Source: Bacteroidaceae bacterium
GTDB taxonomy: Bacteria > Bacteroidota > Bacteroidia > Bacteroidales > Bacteroidaceae
Assembly (NCBI GenBank): GCA_017398805.1
Contig: JAFQEZ010000085.1
Span: forward strand, 1 to 64,000
Reading direction: 5' to 3'
Length of the DNA stretch: 64,000 nucleotides
The first letter of the stretch is position 1, and every line of letters starts with the position of its first letter. The position numbers and the translations under genes are program-made. This document shows, one piece after another, positions 17,515-26,135 of the stretch. The notes under the pieces were generated by a model that was not told the DNA's origin, ran no database searches, and saw nothing but the letters and a program-made list of their open reading frames with translations.

Positions 17515-17661
17515 AGTAACTATACTGATACACGGCTCTCTGTAGTATAGTTATTACAAAAAAACAAAAAAAGCGTGAGAGCCCATACCTGTTGCTCATC
17601 CCGCTTTTCGAGGCTCTGGTATGCCCATTGGAGTAGAACGAGCAACGCAGAAGCCTCACGC
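17515..17661 (-). promoter_or_regulatory. Structured leader or attenuator before sspB
   Basis: Read on the minus strand, GCGTGAG (17661-17655) pairs with CTCACGC (17579-17573), which is followed by TTTTTTTG: a terminator-like end about 50 bases before the sspB start. Inside, GTTGCTC/GAGCAAC (17640-17646, 17591-17597), CATACC/GGTATG (17618-17623, 17584-17589) and AGAGCC/GGCTCT (17612-17617, 17578-17583) cross one another, so they exclude each other or form pseudoknots. GAGAGCC (17540-17534), in the loop of a last hairpin (arms 17517-17526 and 17544-17553), could also pair with GGCTCTC. This is the layout of a switch, but its ligand or trigger is unknown. Confidence 0.5.
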
Positions 17662-17692
17662 TGTATGTATATAACAAACCAATACACCTATA

Positions 17693-17721
17693 GTTGTTAC
17701 TGATGTATAAACATCAACAAC
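17693..17721. other. Hairpin in the divergent intergenic region
   Basis: TGATGT (17701-17706) and ACATCA (17711-17716) form a stem with loop ATAA. It is extended by GTTGT/ACAAC and CTAT/ATAG with small bulges. The rest of 17722-17901 shows only a short hairpin at 17823-17836 (GCGTT/AACGC) followed by TTTT. Confidence 0.45.
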
Positions 17722-17901
17722 CATAGTGTAAACAGCATGTATAAACACACCACAAGGCATCTACCATTGCTTCATCCTTGACTCCAATTGAAATTTACCA
17801 GATTTCGAAAAGCCAAGAAAGAGCGTTAGTAAACGCTTTTCAATAAAATTTGCACCCTCCCACATAACCCATATCGGGCTTCTGCAAGCGATATGCAAAT
17901 G

Positions 17902-17909
17902 CAAATATA
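17902..17909 (-). promoter_or_regulatory. Possible -7 element of the ssp-like operon
   Basis: TATATTTG on the minus strand fits TAnnTTTG, but no good -33 element is at the right distance. If used, it would give a leader of about 380 bases containing the hairpins and the attenuator. Confidence 0.35.
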
Positions 17910-17972
17910 GTCAAAAAACACTTATTTCCTACTACTTTAAAATAAAACACGAATCATTATTGATTAAAACAC

Positions 17973-17980
17973 TATATTTG
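17973..17980 (+). promoter_or_regulatory. -7 element of the nuclease/SIR2 genes
   Basis: TATATTTG fits TAnnTTTG and would start a transcript near 17987, about 40 bases before ATG 18028. The -33 region is weak. Confidence 0.45.
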
Positions 17981-18027
17981 TAAATAATAATTGTGTACAC
18001 AAACATTTGTTAGCAATAGTAAGTGAT

Positions 18028-21000
18028 ATGAACAAACAACAAAGAACAATACATGATTTTGTCTCTTATTACAGAGAACTTAGACCTGAAAACTTTTCAG
18101 ATTCTCGAATTTACTATGAGACGCCATTAACTCGTGAATTATTTGATATTCAGTTGACGAATCTTTCAACAAATAAAAAGCAAAGTGAGTTCGAGAGATT
18201 CATAATAGCATGTATTGAGAGGATTATAACTCCAAACATTAAACCTCAAACAGGACCAGATGGAGGTGGTGATGGTAAAGTTGATGCAGAAACATATAAA
18301 GTATCAAAAGATATTTATGATAAATGGTACGTTTCTAACGAAAGTGCCATTGGCGATGAAAAATGGGCATTCGCTATCAGTTGTAAAAAACAATGGAAGC
18401 CGAAGGTTTATAGTGATGTGGAAAAAATTATTCAAACTAATAGAGGCTATTCTAGGATATTATTTTTCACCAACCAATATATAAAATCTAGTACTAGAAT
18501 TGATACAGAGCGTATTCTATCTGAAAAATATAATGTATATGTTGAGATTTTTGATGCTTCTTGGTGTATAAATACTGTATTTAATCATAATTGTATTGAT
18601 GTAGCACTTGAAACACTTCATTTTTCTGATATATACAAAAATAAAAAGGAAATAATAGGAAGGAATGATGCTATAAGAAGAAAACGATTAGAAGAGACAG
18701 AAGTGAGTATTCTAAGACATATAGAAGGTTTAGATACAAACTACATAGAAGATTTACGAAATACGTATTTATTGAGTCGTTCATTAGAATTATCAAGAAC
18801 GGAAATAGAAGGACGATTTATAAGAGCAATGCGTGAATGCGAAAAACATGGTTCAAAGCAACAACTTTTTAATATAATATATGACCATGCATGGACATCT
18901 TGTTTTTGGTTTGAAGATTTAGAGATGATGGCAGCTGATTTCTCAAAACTAAAAGAATTTGTCGATGCAGAACCTACGGTATATCGTATTGAAAAACTTA
19001 CAAACATTTTAAGCATTATGATAAATACTAGCAATGCCGGATTATTTGATCATGCTAGACTTGAAATTGAGATTAAATATATTAAAAGACTTGCAGAATG
19101 TTTGAAAGGAAGAGAGGATAAATCATCATGCTATTTATTTCTTTCTTTATTTATCTGTGAACAAAATATTATAAAGAATTTGCTATTAAAAAATACTATC
19201 GACAAAGAACTAGACGAGATAAGACCTTTACTTTTGAATGCATCAAAAAGATTTGATATAAGTTTTGATGCTCAATATGAGATAATAAAGAATCTTAATG
19301 CAGTAATAGATGACAATAAGAAATATGAGGATCTTTTAGATGAACTTACTTTAATAATTAAAGAAAAACATTCAAACCAATCAGCTGCTCTAATCGAAAT
19401 GGATAGGGCAATTAGTCTTTTTAAAAAAGAGAAGTATAAACAAGCTGTTCGTCATTTTAGTTTCTGCATTACCCCATTTGAAAATAATGAATGCGTTGAT
19501 GAATTAATTAAATCTTCAGGAATGATGGGTATTGCGTTATACAATATTGGACTACCATATAGCGCGATAGCTTATTTAACTAAATCTGCGTCATTGTTAT
19601 TACGCTCATATTATGAAAATGGTGATATACCACACTTATTGATAACCGTGCTGCAACAACTATGCGAAGTTGAGTTAATGTTGGGAAGACTTGTAATGTA
19701 TCTTAATTGGCGCGAGTTGCTATGTGTTATATCCAATAATATTGATATAGCAAAATCAAAGCAATTAAAGGAGTATATGTATATTCAAGATTGTCTTTGG
19801 GCTTATCGTTTCGTTGATGCAAATCTAAACAACAATCTATTTTCAAAACTTCCTGATGTATTAGAGAGAGAAGGTCTGTTTAATTCTGCTATGTATCTTA
19901 AATATGCCTTAGGATATCAGGATATTTTAGAGGAAAAAGTATGTAGTTTCTTTAGAGAAGATTCTTGGCGAGAGAAAATTTTCGAAGAGAATGTATCCAA
20001 ATGTTTTTTTGCAGACTCAAGTATATCAACGGGAAGTAGAAATGAACTTAAGACAACTGTTCATAATTGTACTATTCATGTTTGTTTTAACAATAATTGT
20101 CAGAAACAAATAATTGCTGAGGTCATCTTATCATCTATTGAAGCATTACTGGCTACAATAGATGATTTTGAGATTATAGTTATAAACCCTGATTTTTATA
20201 TTGAAATAATAGATACAGATGATAAACCTTGTTTTATAAAAAATGAGAGTCAGAATTTATATGAATTGATGATAAACGAGACATATAATAACAGTGATTT
20301 ATGGGGATGTATATCTATGTTTATCACATTCTTCTTTAGTAATAATGCTATGATGAAAGTACCATTATTGAACTTCATAGAAAGAAAACAGAATGACGAA
20401 AGACTTATGGAAAGAGTTATTAATCTTTTACAAGTTAAACAGTCAACCTACAATGTACTAGGCGAAAGTTTTAAGAACAAAATTGAACATTGGTACAGGG
20501 ATGGCGATAAGGAATATCCATTAAAGAACTTGGAATTTGAATATACTGTAAAGAATATTAAAAATAACAAGCAGCAGTATATGTCAATTAACACAATAAA
20601 TAAAGATATAAGTCTTTGGGATAAAGCTGAATGGAAAGGTTGTGGTTTCATCTTTTCATATTATAACCCACAACCACCAATTTTCGGACTAGCATTTAAA
20701 CATATAGAATTTGGAAAAACTATTCTTCAAGAATGGAAAGAAAAAATAGAAAAAAATAAAGAGACAATCTCTATTTATATTATTCGTGGAATTAACAGAG
20801 AACATCCTAACTGGTACCGTATATTGATAACTCCTAATAATATAACGAACCTCAATGATTGTAGATACACTGCAAATATGGTTCGTCAGCATACTATGAC
20901 TCCAGAAGACACATCTAATATTGATGCTTTTGAAAAACAATATAATTTTTTTAGAGGATGCTGGCTTTGTGCTTTTGAACTAGACAAAAATATGCAGATT

Positions 21001-21195
21001 GTAATGCCTAAAAAATTTAATGATGCAATAAGATTTGAGCATATTGAATTTAAAGATGCATGGAGAATTGATTGCCATGATATTGCTTCTGAGGGAATAA
21101 TGCCTGATGACAATCCTTTTATTCCTGAAGAACATAAAGATAATGCACCTGTATTAGAAGTTATGAAACAATTGAGTAAAATGTTAAAAAGTTGA
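18028..21195 (+). CDS. PD-(D/E)XK nuclease with long helical-repeat region
   Basis: This 1055-residue protein has an N-terminal restriction-endonuclease-like domain: a helix with FERFI at 55-59, GPDGGGDG at 76-83, then FAISCKK at 115-121. The S-x-K takes the place of the usual E/Q-x-K. This is the Mrr-like DNA-cleavage fold. From about residue 200 to 700 the sequence is helical and TPR-like. The C-terminal 300 residues are unrecognised, with a WKGCGFIFSYYNPQPP segment. ATG 18028 is preferred to TTG 18007. The gene is strongly AT-rich compared with the chromosome core, a sign of transfer. It is followed in the same direction by a SIR2-like gene. I know no named system with this pair. Confidence 0.75.
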   Translation: MNKQQRTIHDFVSYYRELRPENFSDSRIYYETPLTRELFDIQLTNLSTNKKQSEFERFIIACIERIITPNIKPQTGPDGGGDGKVDAETYKVSKDIYDKWYVSNESAIGDEKWAFAISCKKQWKPKVYSDVEKIIQTNRGYSRILFFTNQYIKSSTRIDTERILSEKYNVYVEIFDASWCINTVFNHNCIDVALETLHFSDIYKNKKEIIGRNDAIRRKRLEETEVSILRHIEGLDTNYIEDLRNTYLLSRSLELSRTEIEGRFIRAMRECEKHGSKQQLFNIIYDHAWTSCFWFEDLEMMAADFSKLKEFVDAEPTVYRIEKLTNILSIMINTSNAGLFDHARLEIEIKYIKRLAECLKGREDKSSCYLFLSLFICEQNIIKNLLLKNTIDKELDEIRPLLLNASKRFDISFDAQYEIIKNLNAVIDDNKKYEDLLDELTLIIKEKHSNQSAALIEMDRAISLFKKEKYKQAVRHFSFCITPFENNECVDELIKSSGMMGIALYNIGLPYSAIAYLTKSASLLLRSYYENGDIPHLLITVLQQLCEVELMLGRLVMYLNWRELLCVISNNIDIAKSKQLKEYMYIQDCLWAYRFVDANLNNNLFSKLPDVLEREGLFNSAMYLKYALGYQDILEEKVCSFFREDSWREKIFEENVSKCFFADSSISTGSRNELKTTVHNCTIHVCFNNNCQKQIIAEVILSSIEALLATIDDFEIIVINPDFYIEIIDTDDKPCFIKNESQNLYELMINETYNNSDLWGCISMFITFFFSNNAMMKVPLLNFIERKQNDERLMERVINLLQVKQSTYNVLGESFKNKIEHWYRDGDKEYPLKNLEFEYTVKNIKNNKQQYMSINTINKDISLWDKAEWKGCGFIFSYYNPQPPIFGLAFKHIEFGKTILQEWKEKIEKNKETISIYIIRGINREHPNWYRILITPNNITNLNDCRYTANMVRQHTMTPEDTSNIDAFEKQYNFFRGCWLCAFELDKNMQIVMPKKFNDAIRFEHIEFKDAWRIDCHDIASEGIMPDDNPFIPEEHKDNAPVLEVMKQLSKMLKS

Positions 21196-21325
21196 AATAA
21201 GTTTACAACATAATTTATTATCGTCTCAAAAATTAAATACACCATAAACATTGCAATGAACAATGCAATATGCGTTTAAGGCATTATCACGTTTGCAATA
21301 CATTAAAATTGATAAAAATACAACT

Positions 21326-22294
21326 ATGAAAAATGCGATTTTATTTGGTAATGGATTAAACTTGTTAAATGGAGGAATTTCGTGGAACGATCTTTTGGAA
21401 AAGATTTCAAGTGAACCATTAATAAAAAAAATACCTAACACTTTACAATATGAAACTATAGTTTTGGCTTCAGAAAAGTATTACAATGAATCGTTTATTT
21501 TCAATGCTGGAAGTTTGCTTCTCACCAATGGGAGTCCACTTTATACAAAGAAACCTATTGAGGAAGATATTAAAAATAAGATAAAAGATGAACTAAAAAA
21601 CTTTACTAGCAATTTTGCATACCAACGATTAAGCGAGTTGAATGTCGAGCAGTATATTACTACGAATTATGACCAAACCTTGTATAATCTTTTATGTAAA
21701 AAAGGGTATAAAAAGGGAGAATCAAATAATACAGAAAGCATATATAGTATTAGACGAAGGTTTGGTTTGATAAACAAAAGTGGTACATGTAAATATATCT
21801 GGCCAATACACGGCACCATCCAACATCCCAAATCTATAATGCTTGGATTGGATCATTATTGTGGGTCTATAGGTAAGATTAATGACTATCTAAAAGGAGA
21901 TTATAATTATACAAAAAATGGGAAGACTTTCACCTTAGATAAAATTACATCACGACTAAAAGAACAAAAATGTGAAATACCATTTTCATGGATAGATTTA
22001 TTCTTTACACACAATATCCATATAATAGGTTTAGGGTTACAATATGATGAAATCGATTTATGGTGGATACTGAACAGAAGACAGCGTTACATAAAACAAT
22101 TTGGTAAAGAAAATACTATATCAAATAAAATTCACTTTTATGGGAATACTAGTAACAGTATGAAAAAACTACTGAATAAATTTGGTGTAGAGGTGTATAC
22201 ATTCAGACAAAAAGGATTAAAGCCCAATGATCCATTATATTATGAGGTACAATATAATTACTATATAGACAAAATCACATCCTTTTGTAAATAA
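21326..22294 (+). CDS. SIR2-like (SIR2_2) protein
   Basis: This 322-residue protein has a Rossmann start MKNAILFGNGLN, the ITTNYDQTLYNLL motif near residue 110, IHG near residue 163, and GLGLQYDEIDLWW near residue 236. These are the hallmarks of SIR2_2 proteins, which in many phage defence systems bind and often destroy NAD. ATG 21326 is chosen because it places the glycine-rich loop at the N-terminus; the open frame extends 21 codons upstream. It lies 130 bases after the nuclease gene and is probably co-transcribed. The likely job is the effector half of a two-gene system with the nuclease protein as sensor or partner, which is an inference. Confidence 0.75.
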   Translation: MKNAILFGNGLNLLNGGISWNDLLEKISSEPLIKKIPNTLQYETIVLASEKYYNESFIFNAGSLLLTNGSPLYTKKPIEEDIKNKIKDELKNFTSNFAYQRLSELNVEQYITTNYDQTLYNLLCKKGYKKGESNNTESIYSIRRRFGLINKSGTCKYIWPIHGTIQHPKSIMLGLDHYCGSIGKINDYLKGDYNYTKNGKTFTLDKITSRLKEQKCEIPFSWIDLFFTHNIHIIGLGLQYDEIDLWWILNRRQRYIKQFGKENTISNKIHFYGNTSNSMKKLLNKFGVEVYTFRQKGLKPNDPLYYEVQYNYYIDKITSFCK

Positions 22295-22301
22295 AATAAT
22301 T

Positions 22302-22399
22302 CCCCTGGAACCGCCTATGTAATAAGGTAGCCCCGGGGGATTATTATGTGTAGTAGTTAGAAACTCAAGCAATCATACGTTTCGAGTATCTCCTCTTGC
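22302..22399 (+). repeat. 98-bp direct repeat R1, left of the ATPase/STAS cassette
   Basis: R1 matches 23513-23610 closely (one 1-base gap and scattered differences). Both carry a hairpin built on CCCC...GG/CC...GGGG around CCTATGTAATAAGG, and both end in CGAGTATCTCCTCTTGC. R1 is followed by the tag AGCCAAGATAGCGTTTG (22404-22420) that also occurs at 6267. It may also end the transcript of the SIR2 gene. Beyond it, up to 22488, I see nothing. Confidence 0.85.
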
Positions 22400-22488
22400 C
22401 GCAAGCCAAGATAGCGTTTGGAGATTGCTATTCCTAATTGTGTATTCAAATCTTAATAAGCAATATGTTTTGAAAAATATTTGAGGTG

Positions 22489-22522
22489 TTTGTATTTTTT
22501 GATGTTTTTCATTATATCTTTG
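22489..22522 (+). promoter_or_regulatory. Promoter of the GHKL ATPase/STAS pair
   Basis: TTTG (22489-22492), 22 bases, TATCTTTG (22515-22522). The spacing is slightly long, but the -7 element is perfect. The transcript would start near 22529, before ATG 22551. Confidence 0.6.
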
Positions 22523-22550
22523 CAGTATAAGTTTTTGTTATACATTTGGT

Positions 22551-23204
22551 ATGAACCTATCTGTACTCATAAAACAGTATTTCTCATCAATAAGTGATGA
22601 TATTACAATAGATGTTTTTGATGAAAAGAACATCTATGATGTATATCAACGTGTTGTTGGTGTGCTTACACAGTATATTGATATTGAAACGACTGTGTTA
22701 CAAGCTATGAGCTATTGTTTTTATGAGATTTTGGATAATGTGCTAACCCATTCCGGGAAAGAACTTGGTACAGTTCTCACTCACTACAATTCTACGAACC
22801 ATGTTCTAAGTTTCTTGGTGGCAGACGATGGCATTGGTGTACAAGCATCACTCTCGGAAAATACAGAATATGCCGGAATATCTGAACCTGATGCGTTGAA
22901 AATATGTATCAAGGATGCCATTACTGACGGTAAAGGTATGGGATTTGGATTGTACTCAACATCGCTGCTTGCACGAGATGCAGGATTGGTTTTTGAAGTC
23001 CGTTCTGGTAAATACACTATGCAAGTACAGGACGGTGTCGAAGAAACAAAAGATAGTGACTTTTGGCAAGGCACAATAGTCTATCTCCAGCTTCATACAA
23101 ACAAGGAGATCAATCCGGCTGATGTTGTTGCCAACCGTGCTAATGTGGCTGCACAATATAATGAAACATTCCTGAATGACAACGAATTGACTGAACTATG
23201 GTAA
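22551..23204 (+). CDS. GHKL-fold (HATPase_c) ATPase
   Basis: This 217-residue protein carries all boxes of a GHKL ATPase: N box EILDNVLTHS near residue 62, G1 box ADDGIGV near residue 91, G2 box GKGMGFGLY near residue 129, and a final WQGTIVYL. It has no sensor or dimerisation domain, so it is not a usual histidine kinase. It resembles stand-alone anti-sigma-like ATPases paired with STAS proteins. It overlaps the DUF4325 gene by 7 bases (ATGGTAA), and direct repeats flank the pair. The function is unknown; a switch in which the ATPase binds or phosphorylates its partner is plausible. Confidence 0.8.
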   Translation: MNLSVLIKQYFSSISDDITIDVFDEKNIYDVYQRVVGVLTQYIDIETTVLQAMSYCFYEILDNVLTHSGKELGTVLTHYNSTNHVLSFLVADDGIGVQASLSENTEYAGISEPDALKICIKDAITDGKGMGFGLYSTSLLARDAGLVFEVRSGKYTMQVQDGVEETKDSDFWQGTIVYLQLHTNKEINPADVVANRANVAAQYNETFLNDNELTELW

Positions 23205-23488
23205 CTTTTAATTTTAGAGAATACGGTGAGAATTTAGGTACACGCCCTTTGGGTAAGCGTGTGCGTGAAGCATTGCAGCCATTGATTGAGCAGAATGACC
23301 TCGTTGTGCTAGACTTCACTGGTGTAAATGTTGTAAGCAATTCATTTGCCGATGAATGTATTGCAAAATTATTGCTGGTTATGTCGTTGGCAGAACTAAA
23401 GAGCCGCACAACTTTCCGTGGGCTGAATCCAATTGCTTCGGAAAGCGTACTGACAGCACTCCGTCGCAGACATCTTACAATAGCATAG
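23198..23488 (+). CDS. DUF4325 STAS-like protein
   Basis: This 96-residue protein has the DUF4325 signature VVLDFTGVNVVSNSFADECIA (a beta strand, then S-x-S/N-F-x-x-E). This resembles the STAS fold of anti-anti-sigma factors. The start codon lies within the end of the GHKL gene, so the two are translationally coupled. ATPase plus DUF4325 pairs recur in bacterial accessory regions, but I know of no proven role. The module is flanked by R1 and R2. Confidence 0.8.
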   Translation: MVTFNFREYGENLGTRPLGKRVREALQPLIEQNDLVVLDFTGVNVVSNSFADECIAKLLLVMSLAELKSRTTFRGLNPIASESVLTALRRRHLTIA

Positions 23489-23512
23489 CCCAAAGTTGCT
23501 GAATGAAATACC

Positions 23513-23610
23513 CCCCCCGGAACCGCCTATGTAATAAGGTAGTCCCGGGGATAGTTGTATTTAGTAGTTAGAAAGTCAAGCAATCATACGTTTCGAGTAT
23601 CTCCTCTTGC
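23513..23610 (+). repeat. 98-bp direct repeat R2, right end of the island
   Basis: Second copy of 22302-22399. It ends in CTCCTCTTGC and runs directly into the right copy of the 18-bp repeat, so it is the right terminus of the island. Confidence 0.85.
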
Positions 23611-23626
23611 ATGCACAGCTACGCGT
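23609..23626. repeat. 18-bp attachment-like repeat, right copy (attR-like)
   Basis: GCATGCACAGCTACGCGT is followed by AA, so it reads MHSYA and a TAA stop in the ccsA frame. This is what remains of the original ccsA end, next to the pst operon that must once have been its direct neighbour. Confidence 0.8.
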
Positions 23627-23644
23627 AAAGATGAGATATGGCTT

Positions 23645-24412
23645 CTATCCTATTTTACCTGTCAGATAGGCTCTTGTGCGCTCATCCGAAGGATTGGAAA
23701 ACATTGTAGCCGTATCGCCATACTCAACCAGTTCGCCCAGATACATGAACATCGATTTCGATGATATACGCATTGCCTGCCCCATATTGTGAGTAACAAT
23801 AAGGATAGTTACCTCCTTTTGAAGTTCCTGCATCAATTCCTCAATATGCGCCGTCGCGATAGGGTCAAGTGCAGATGTCGGCTCGTCCATGAGCAATATT
23901 TCCGGTTTCATGGCGAGTGCACGTGCTATGCACAGACGCTGCTGCTGACCACCCGAAAGAAACGTGCCCTTTTTATTGAGCACATCTTTAACCTCATCCC
24001 ATAGTGCTACACTCTTCAAACAACGTTCGACAGTTTCATCCTTCTCGGTTCTCGACAAGCGGATACCATTGAGTGCATAGCCCGAAAGCACATTGTCGTA
24101 GATGCTCATCGTGGGGAAAGGTGCAGGGCGCTGAAAGACCATCCCCACCCTGCGACGCACATCAATAGGTTCCATTGAAAGGATATTTTCGCCATTCAAC
24201 AATATTTCGCCATCCACACGAATATTCGGATAGAGATTATGCATCAGGTTCACGGCGCGCAACAACGTGCTTTTGCCACAGCCCGAAGGACCCATAATGG
24301 CGGTTATACTGTTTTTGTCGATGGCCGCCGATACATACTTTACTGCCATCGTCTGCTTGGTATATGATACACAAGTCTTATTGAATTCAAGTATAGGTGT
24401 TACTGATTCCAT
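23645..24412 (-). CDS. pstB: Phosphate ABC transporter ATP-binding protein
   Basis: This 255-residue protein powers high-affinity phosphate uptake from the cytosolic face of the membrane. Walker [10 protein letters not shown] is near residue 39, the signature SGGQQQR near residue 152, and Walker [13 protein letters not shown] near residue 173. The length is normal. It overlaps pstA by 13 bases and ends the leftward porin-pstSCAB operon. The island's right end lies 19 bases past its stop codon. Confidence 0.97.
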   Translation of the reverse strand: MESVTPILEFNKTCVSYTKQTMAVKYVSAAIDKNSITAIMGPSGCGKSTLLRAVNLMHNLYPNIRVDGEILLNGENILSMEPIDVRRRVGMVFQRPAPFPTMSIYDNVLSGYALNGIRLSRTEKDETVERCLKSVALWDEVKDVLNKKGTFLSGGQQQRLCIARALAMKPEILLMDEPTSALDPIATAHIEELMQELQKEVTILIVTHNMGQAMRISSKSMFMYLGELVEYGDTATMFSNPSDERTRAYLTGKIG

Positions 24413-25266
24413 TTCTTTGCAAGATATTTAGCCGTTAAATTCAATGTAAGAACAAATAATAACAAGAAGAGCGACGCACCCCAAATCAATTCCTGAAGAT
24501 TGGGGTCATTGAAGAATTCCCATATAAGAAGAGGTACTGCTGATATCGGTTTGTCTATCGCAAAACGGACGAACTGACATCCCAAAGCGGTGAACATCAA
24601 AGGTGCTGTTTCACCGATAACTCGAGAAACTGCAAGCAGGACACCGGTAAAAATTCCCCCGAAAGCAGCCGGAAGCTGCACCTTCAGCATTACCTTGGCA
24701 CGATTGCCGCCGAGGGCCAGCCCTGCCTCTTTAAGCGATGCCGGCAAGATCTTCAATGTTTCCTCAGTGGAACGGATAATCAGCGGCAACATCATAATGA
24801 AGAGCGCCACACTGCCTGCGATAGCCGAGTAACCTTTCAATGGAACAACAACCCAGATATAGACAACAATGCCTATAATGACCGAGGGCGTTCCCTGCAG
24901 CAGGTCGGTAAGATAACTCACCGTCTGGGCAAATCTGCTTTTTGGATTCTCTGCCAAGAATGCACCGCATAAGATACCTATAGGAATTGCTGCAACAGCG
25001 GCCATACCTAACATGATTATCGTTCCTATGATACCGTTTGCAATACCGCCGGGAATCGGTTCACCCGCCTCTATTGCTTTCATTGCATTATACGCTGTAG
25101 GAGTAGGTTCTGTAAAGAATGACCACGAAAGTTGGTCGTAACCACGTAGGAATACCTCTCCCAAAATGGCAAAAAGAGGAACAGCAGTAAGGGCTGCCAA
25201 TAAACATACAATCCACAGCAACGCTTTATCCTTTATCAAACGATTTCTGATTTTCAATTTATCCAT
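24400..25266 (-). CDS. pstA: Phosphate ABC transporter permease
   Basis: This 288-residue permease has six predicted membrane helices and the binding-protein-dependent transport motif [20 protein letters not shown] near residue 180, which docks PstB. The N-terminus is cytosolic and basic ([14 protein letters not shown]). It forms the channel with PstC. The gene follows pstC by 2 bases and overlaps pstB. Confidence 0.95.
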   Translation of the reverse strand: MDKLKIRNRLIKDKALLWIVCLLAALTAVPLFAILGEVFLRGYDQLSWSFFTEPTPTAYNAMKAIEAGEPIPGGIANGIIGTIIMLGMAAVAAIPIGILCGAFLAENPKSRFAQTVSYLTDLLQGTPSVIIGIVVYIWVVVPLKGYSAIAGSVALFIMMLPLIIRSTEETLKILPASLKEAGLALGGNRAKVMLKVQLPAAFGGIFTGVLLAVSRVIGETAPLMFTALGCQFVRFAIDKPISAVPLLIWEFFNDPNLQELIWGASLFLLLFVLTLNLTAKYLAKKWNQ

Positions 25267-25268
25267 AA

Positions 25269-26126
25269 TTATGCTATTCTTGCACGTTTAATCATTATTT
25301 TGCCTATCAGATTGATAATTGCCGTAATCATGAACAGTACCAGACCTATGGCAATCAGCGATGAGAGTCTCAAATCATCTGCCTCGCCGAACTGGTTGGC
25401 GATAATTGATGCCATTGAGTTTCCTGTCGAGGTGATTGAGTCAGGAATATTGTTGGTATTGCCGATTAGCATAGTTACGGTCATCGTCTCACCCAAAGCA
25501 CGACCTATCGCCAATATATATGACGAGAAGATACCCGAACCAGCAACAGGGAATACCACCTTGCGGATAACCTCAGCCCGTGTTGCACCAAGACTGTATG
25601 CACCCTCTTTAAGGTCATTCGGCACCATCTTGATAAACTCGGCACTGAGCGATGCTGCATAAGGGATAATCATAATCGACAAGACCAACGAAGCGGTAAG
25701 AATACTTGAACCCTGTGGCGAAATATTCATCGCCATAATCAGAGGACGTAAAGTGTAGAAACCCCACAAACCATATATGATGGAGGGGATACCTGCAAGC
25801 AAATCAGTTACGGTACTTAACACAGACGCTACCTTTGTTCCTTTGAAATATTCTCCGACGAACAGTGCTACAGGCAGTGAGAAAGGTATGCAGAAAATAA
25901 GGGCCAAAAGCGTTGTCATCAGTGTTCCTGTGATAAATGGCAGAGCTCCGTACTGTTCTGCACCTTGGGTGTAGTTCCACTCCGATGAGGTCAGAAATTT
26001 AAAGAATCCAAAATGTTCGAAAGCCTCGTACGCGTCAGTGACGAGGGCATACACTATGCCCCCGCACACTATCGGCATTATCAATGCTGCAACAAACAAC
26101 AGGTTCTTGTATATTTTGTCATTCAT
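25269..26126 (-). CDS. pstC: Phosphate ABC transporter permease
   Basis: This 285-residue permease subunit carries the coupling motif EGAYSLGATRAEVIRKVVFP near residue 180 and six predicted membrane helices. It pairs with PstA in the membrane. It lies 9 bases after pstS and 2 bases before pstA, in a tight operon. Confidence 0.95.
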   Translation of the reverse strand: MNDKIYKNLLFVAALIMPIVCGGIVYALVTDAYEAFEHFGFFKFLTSSEWNYTQGAEQYGALPFITGTLMTTLLALIFCIPFSLPVALFVGEYFKGTKVASVLSTVTDLLAGIPSIIYGLWGFYTLRPLIMAMNISPQGSSILTASLVLSIMIIPYAASLSAEFIKMVPNDLKEGAYSLGATRAEVIRKVVFPVAGSGIFSSYILAIGRALGETMTVTMLIGNTNNIPDSITSTGNSMASIIANQFGEADDLRLSSLIAIGLVLFMITAIINLIGKIMIKRARIA

Positions 26127-26135
26127 TGCATTTGA

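Noticed and set aside
17514..18006. Retron-like msr/msd RNA
   Set aside because: The hairpins are strong, but no reverse transcriptase gene is in the window.
18007..18027. TTG start 7 codons upstream of the nuclease gene
   Set aside because: ATG 18028 is better placed after the -7 element and the extra residues add nothing to the nuclease fold.
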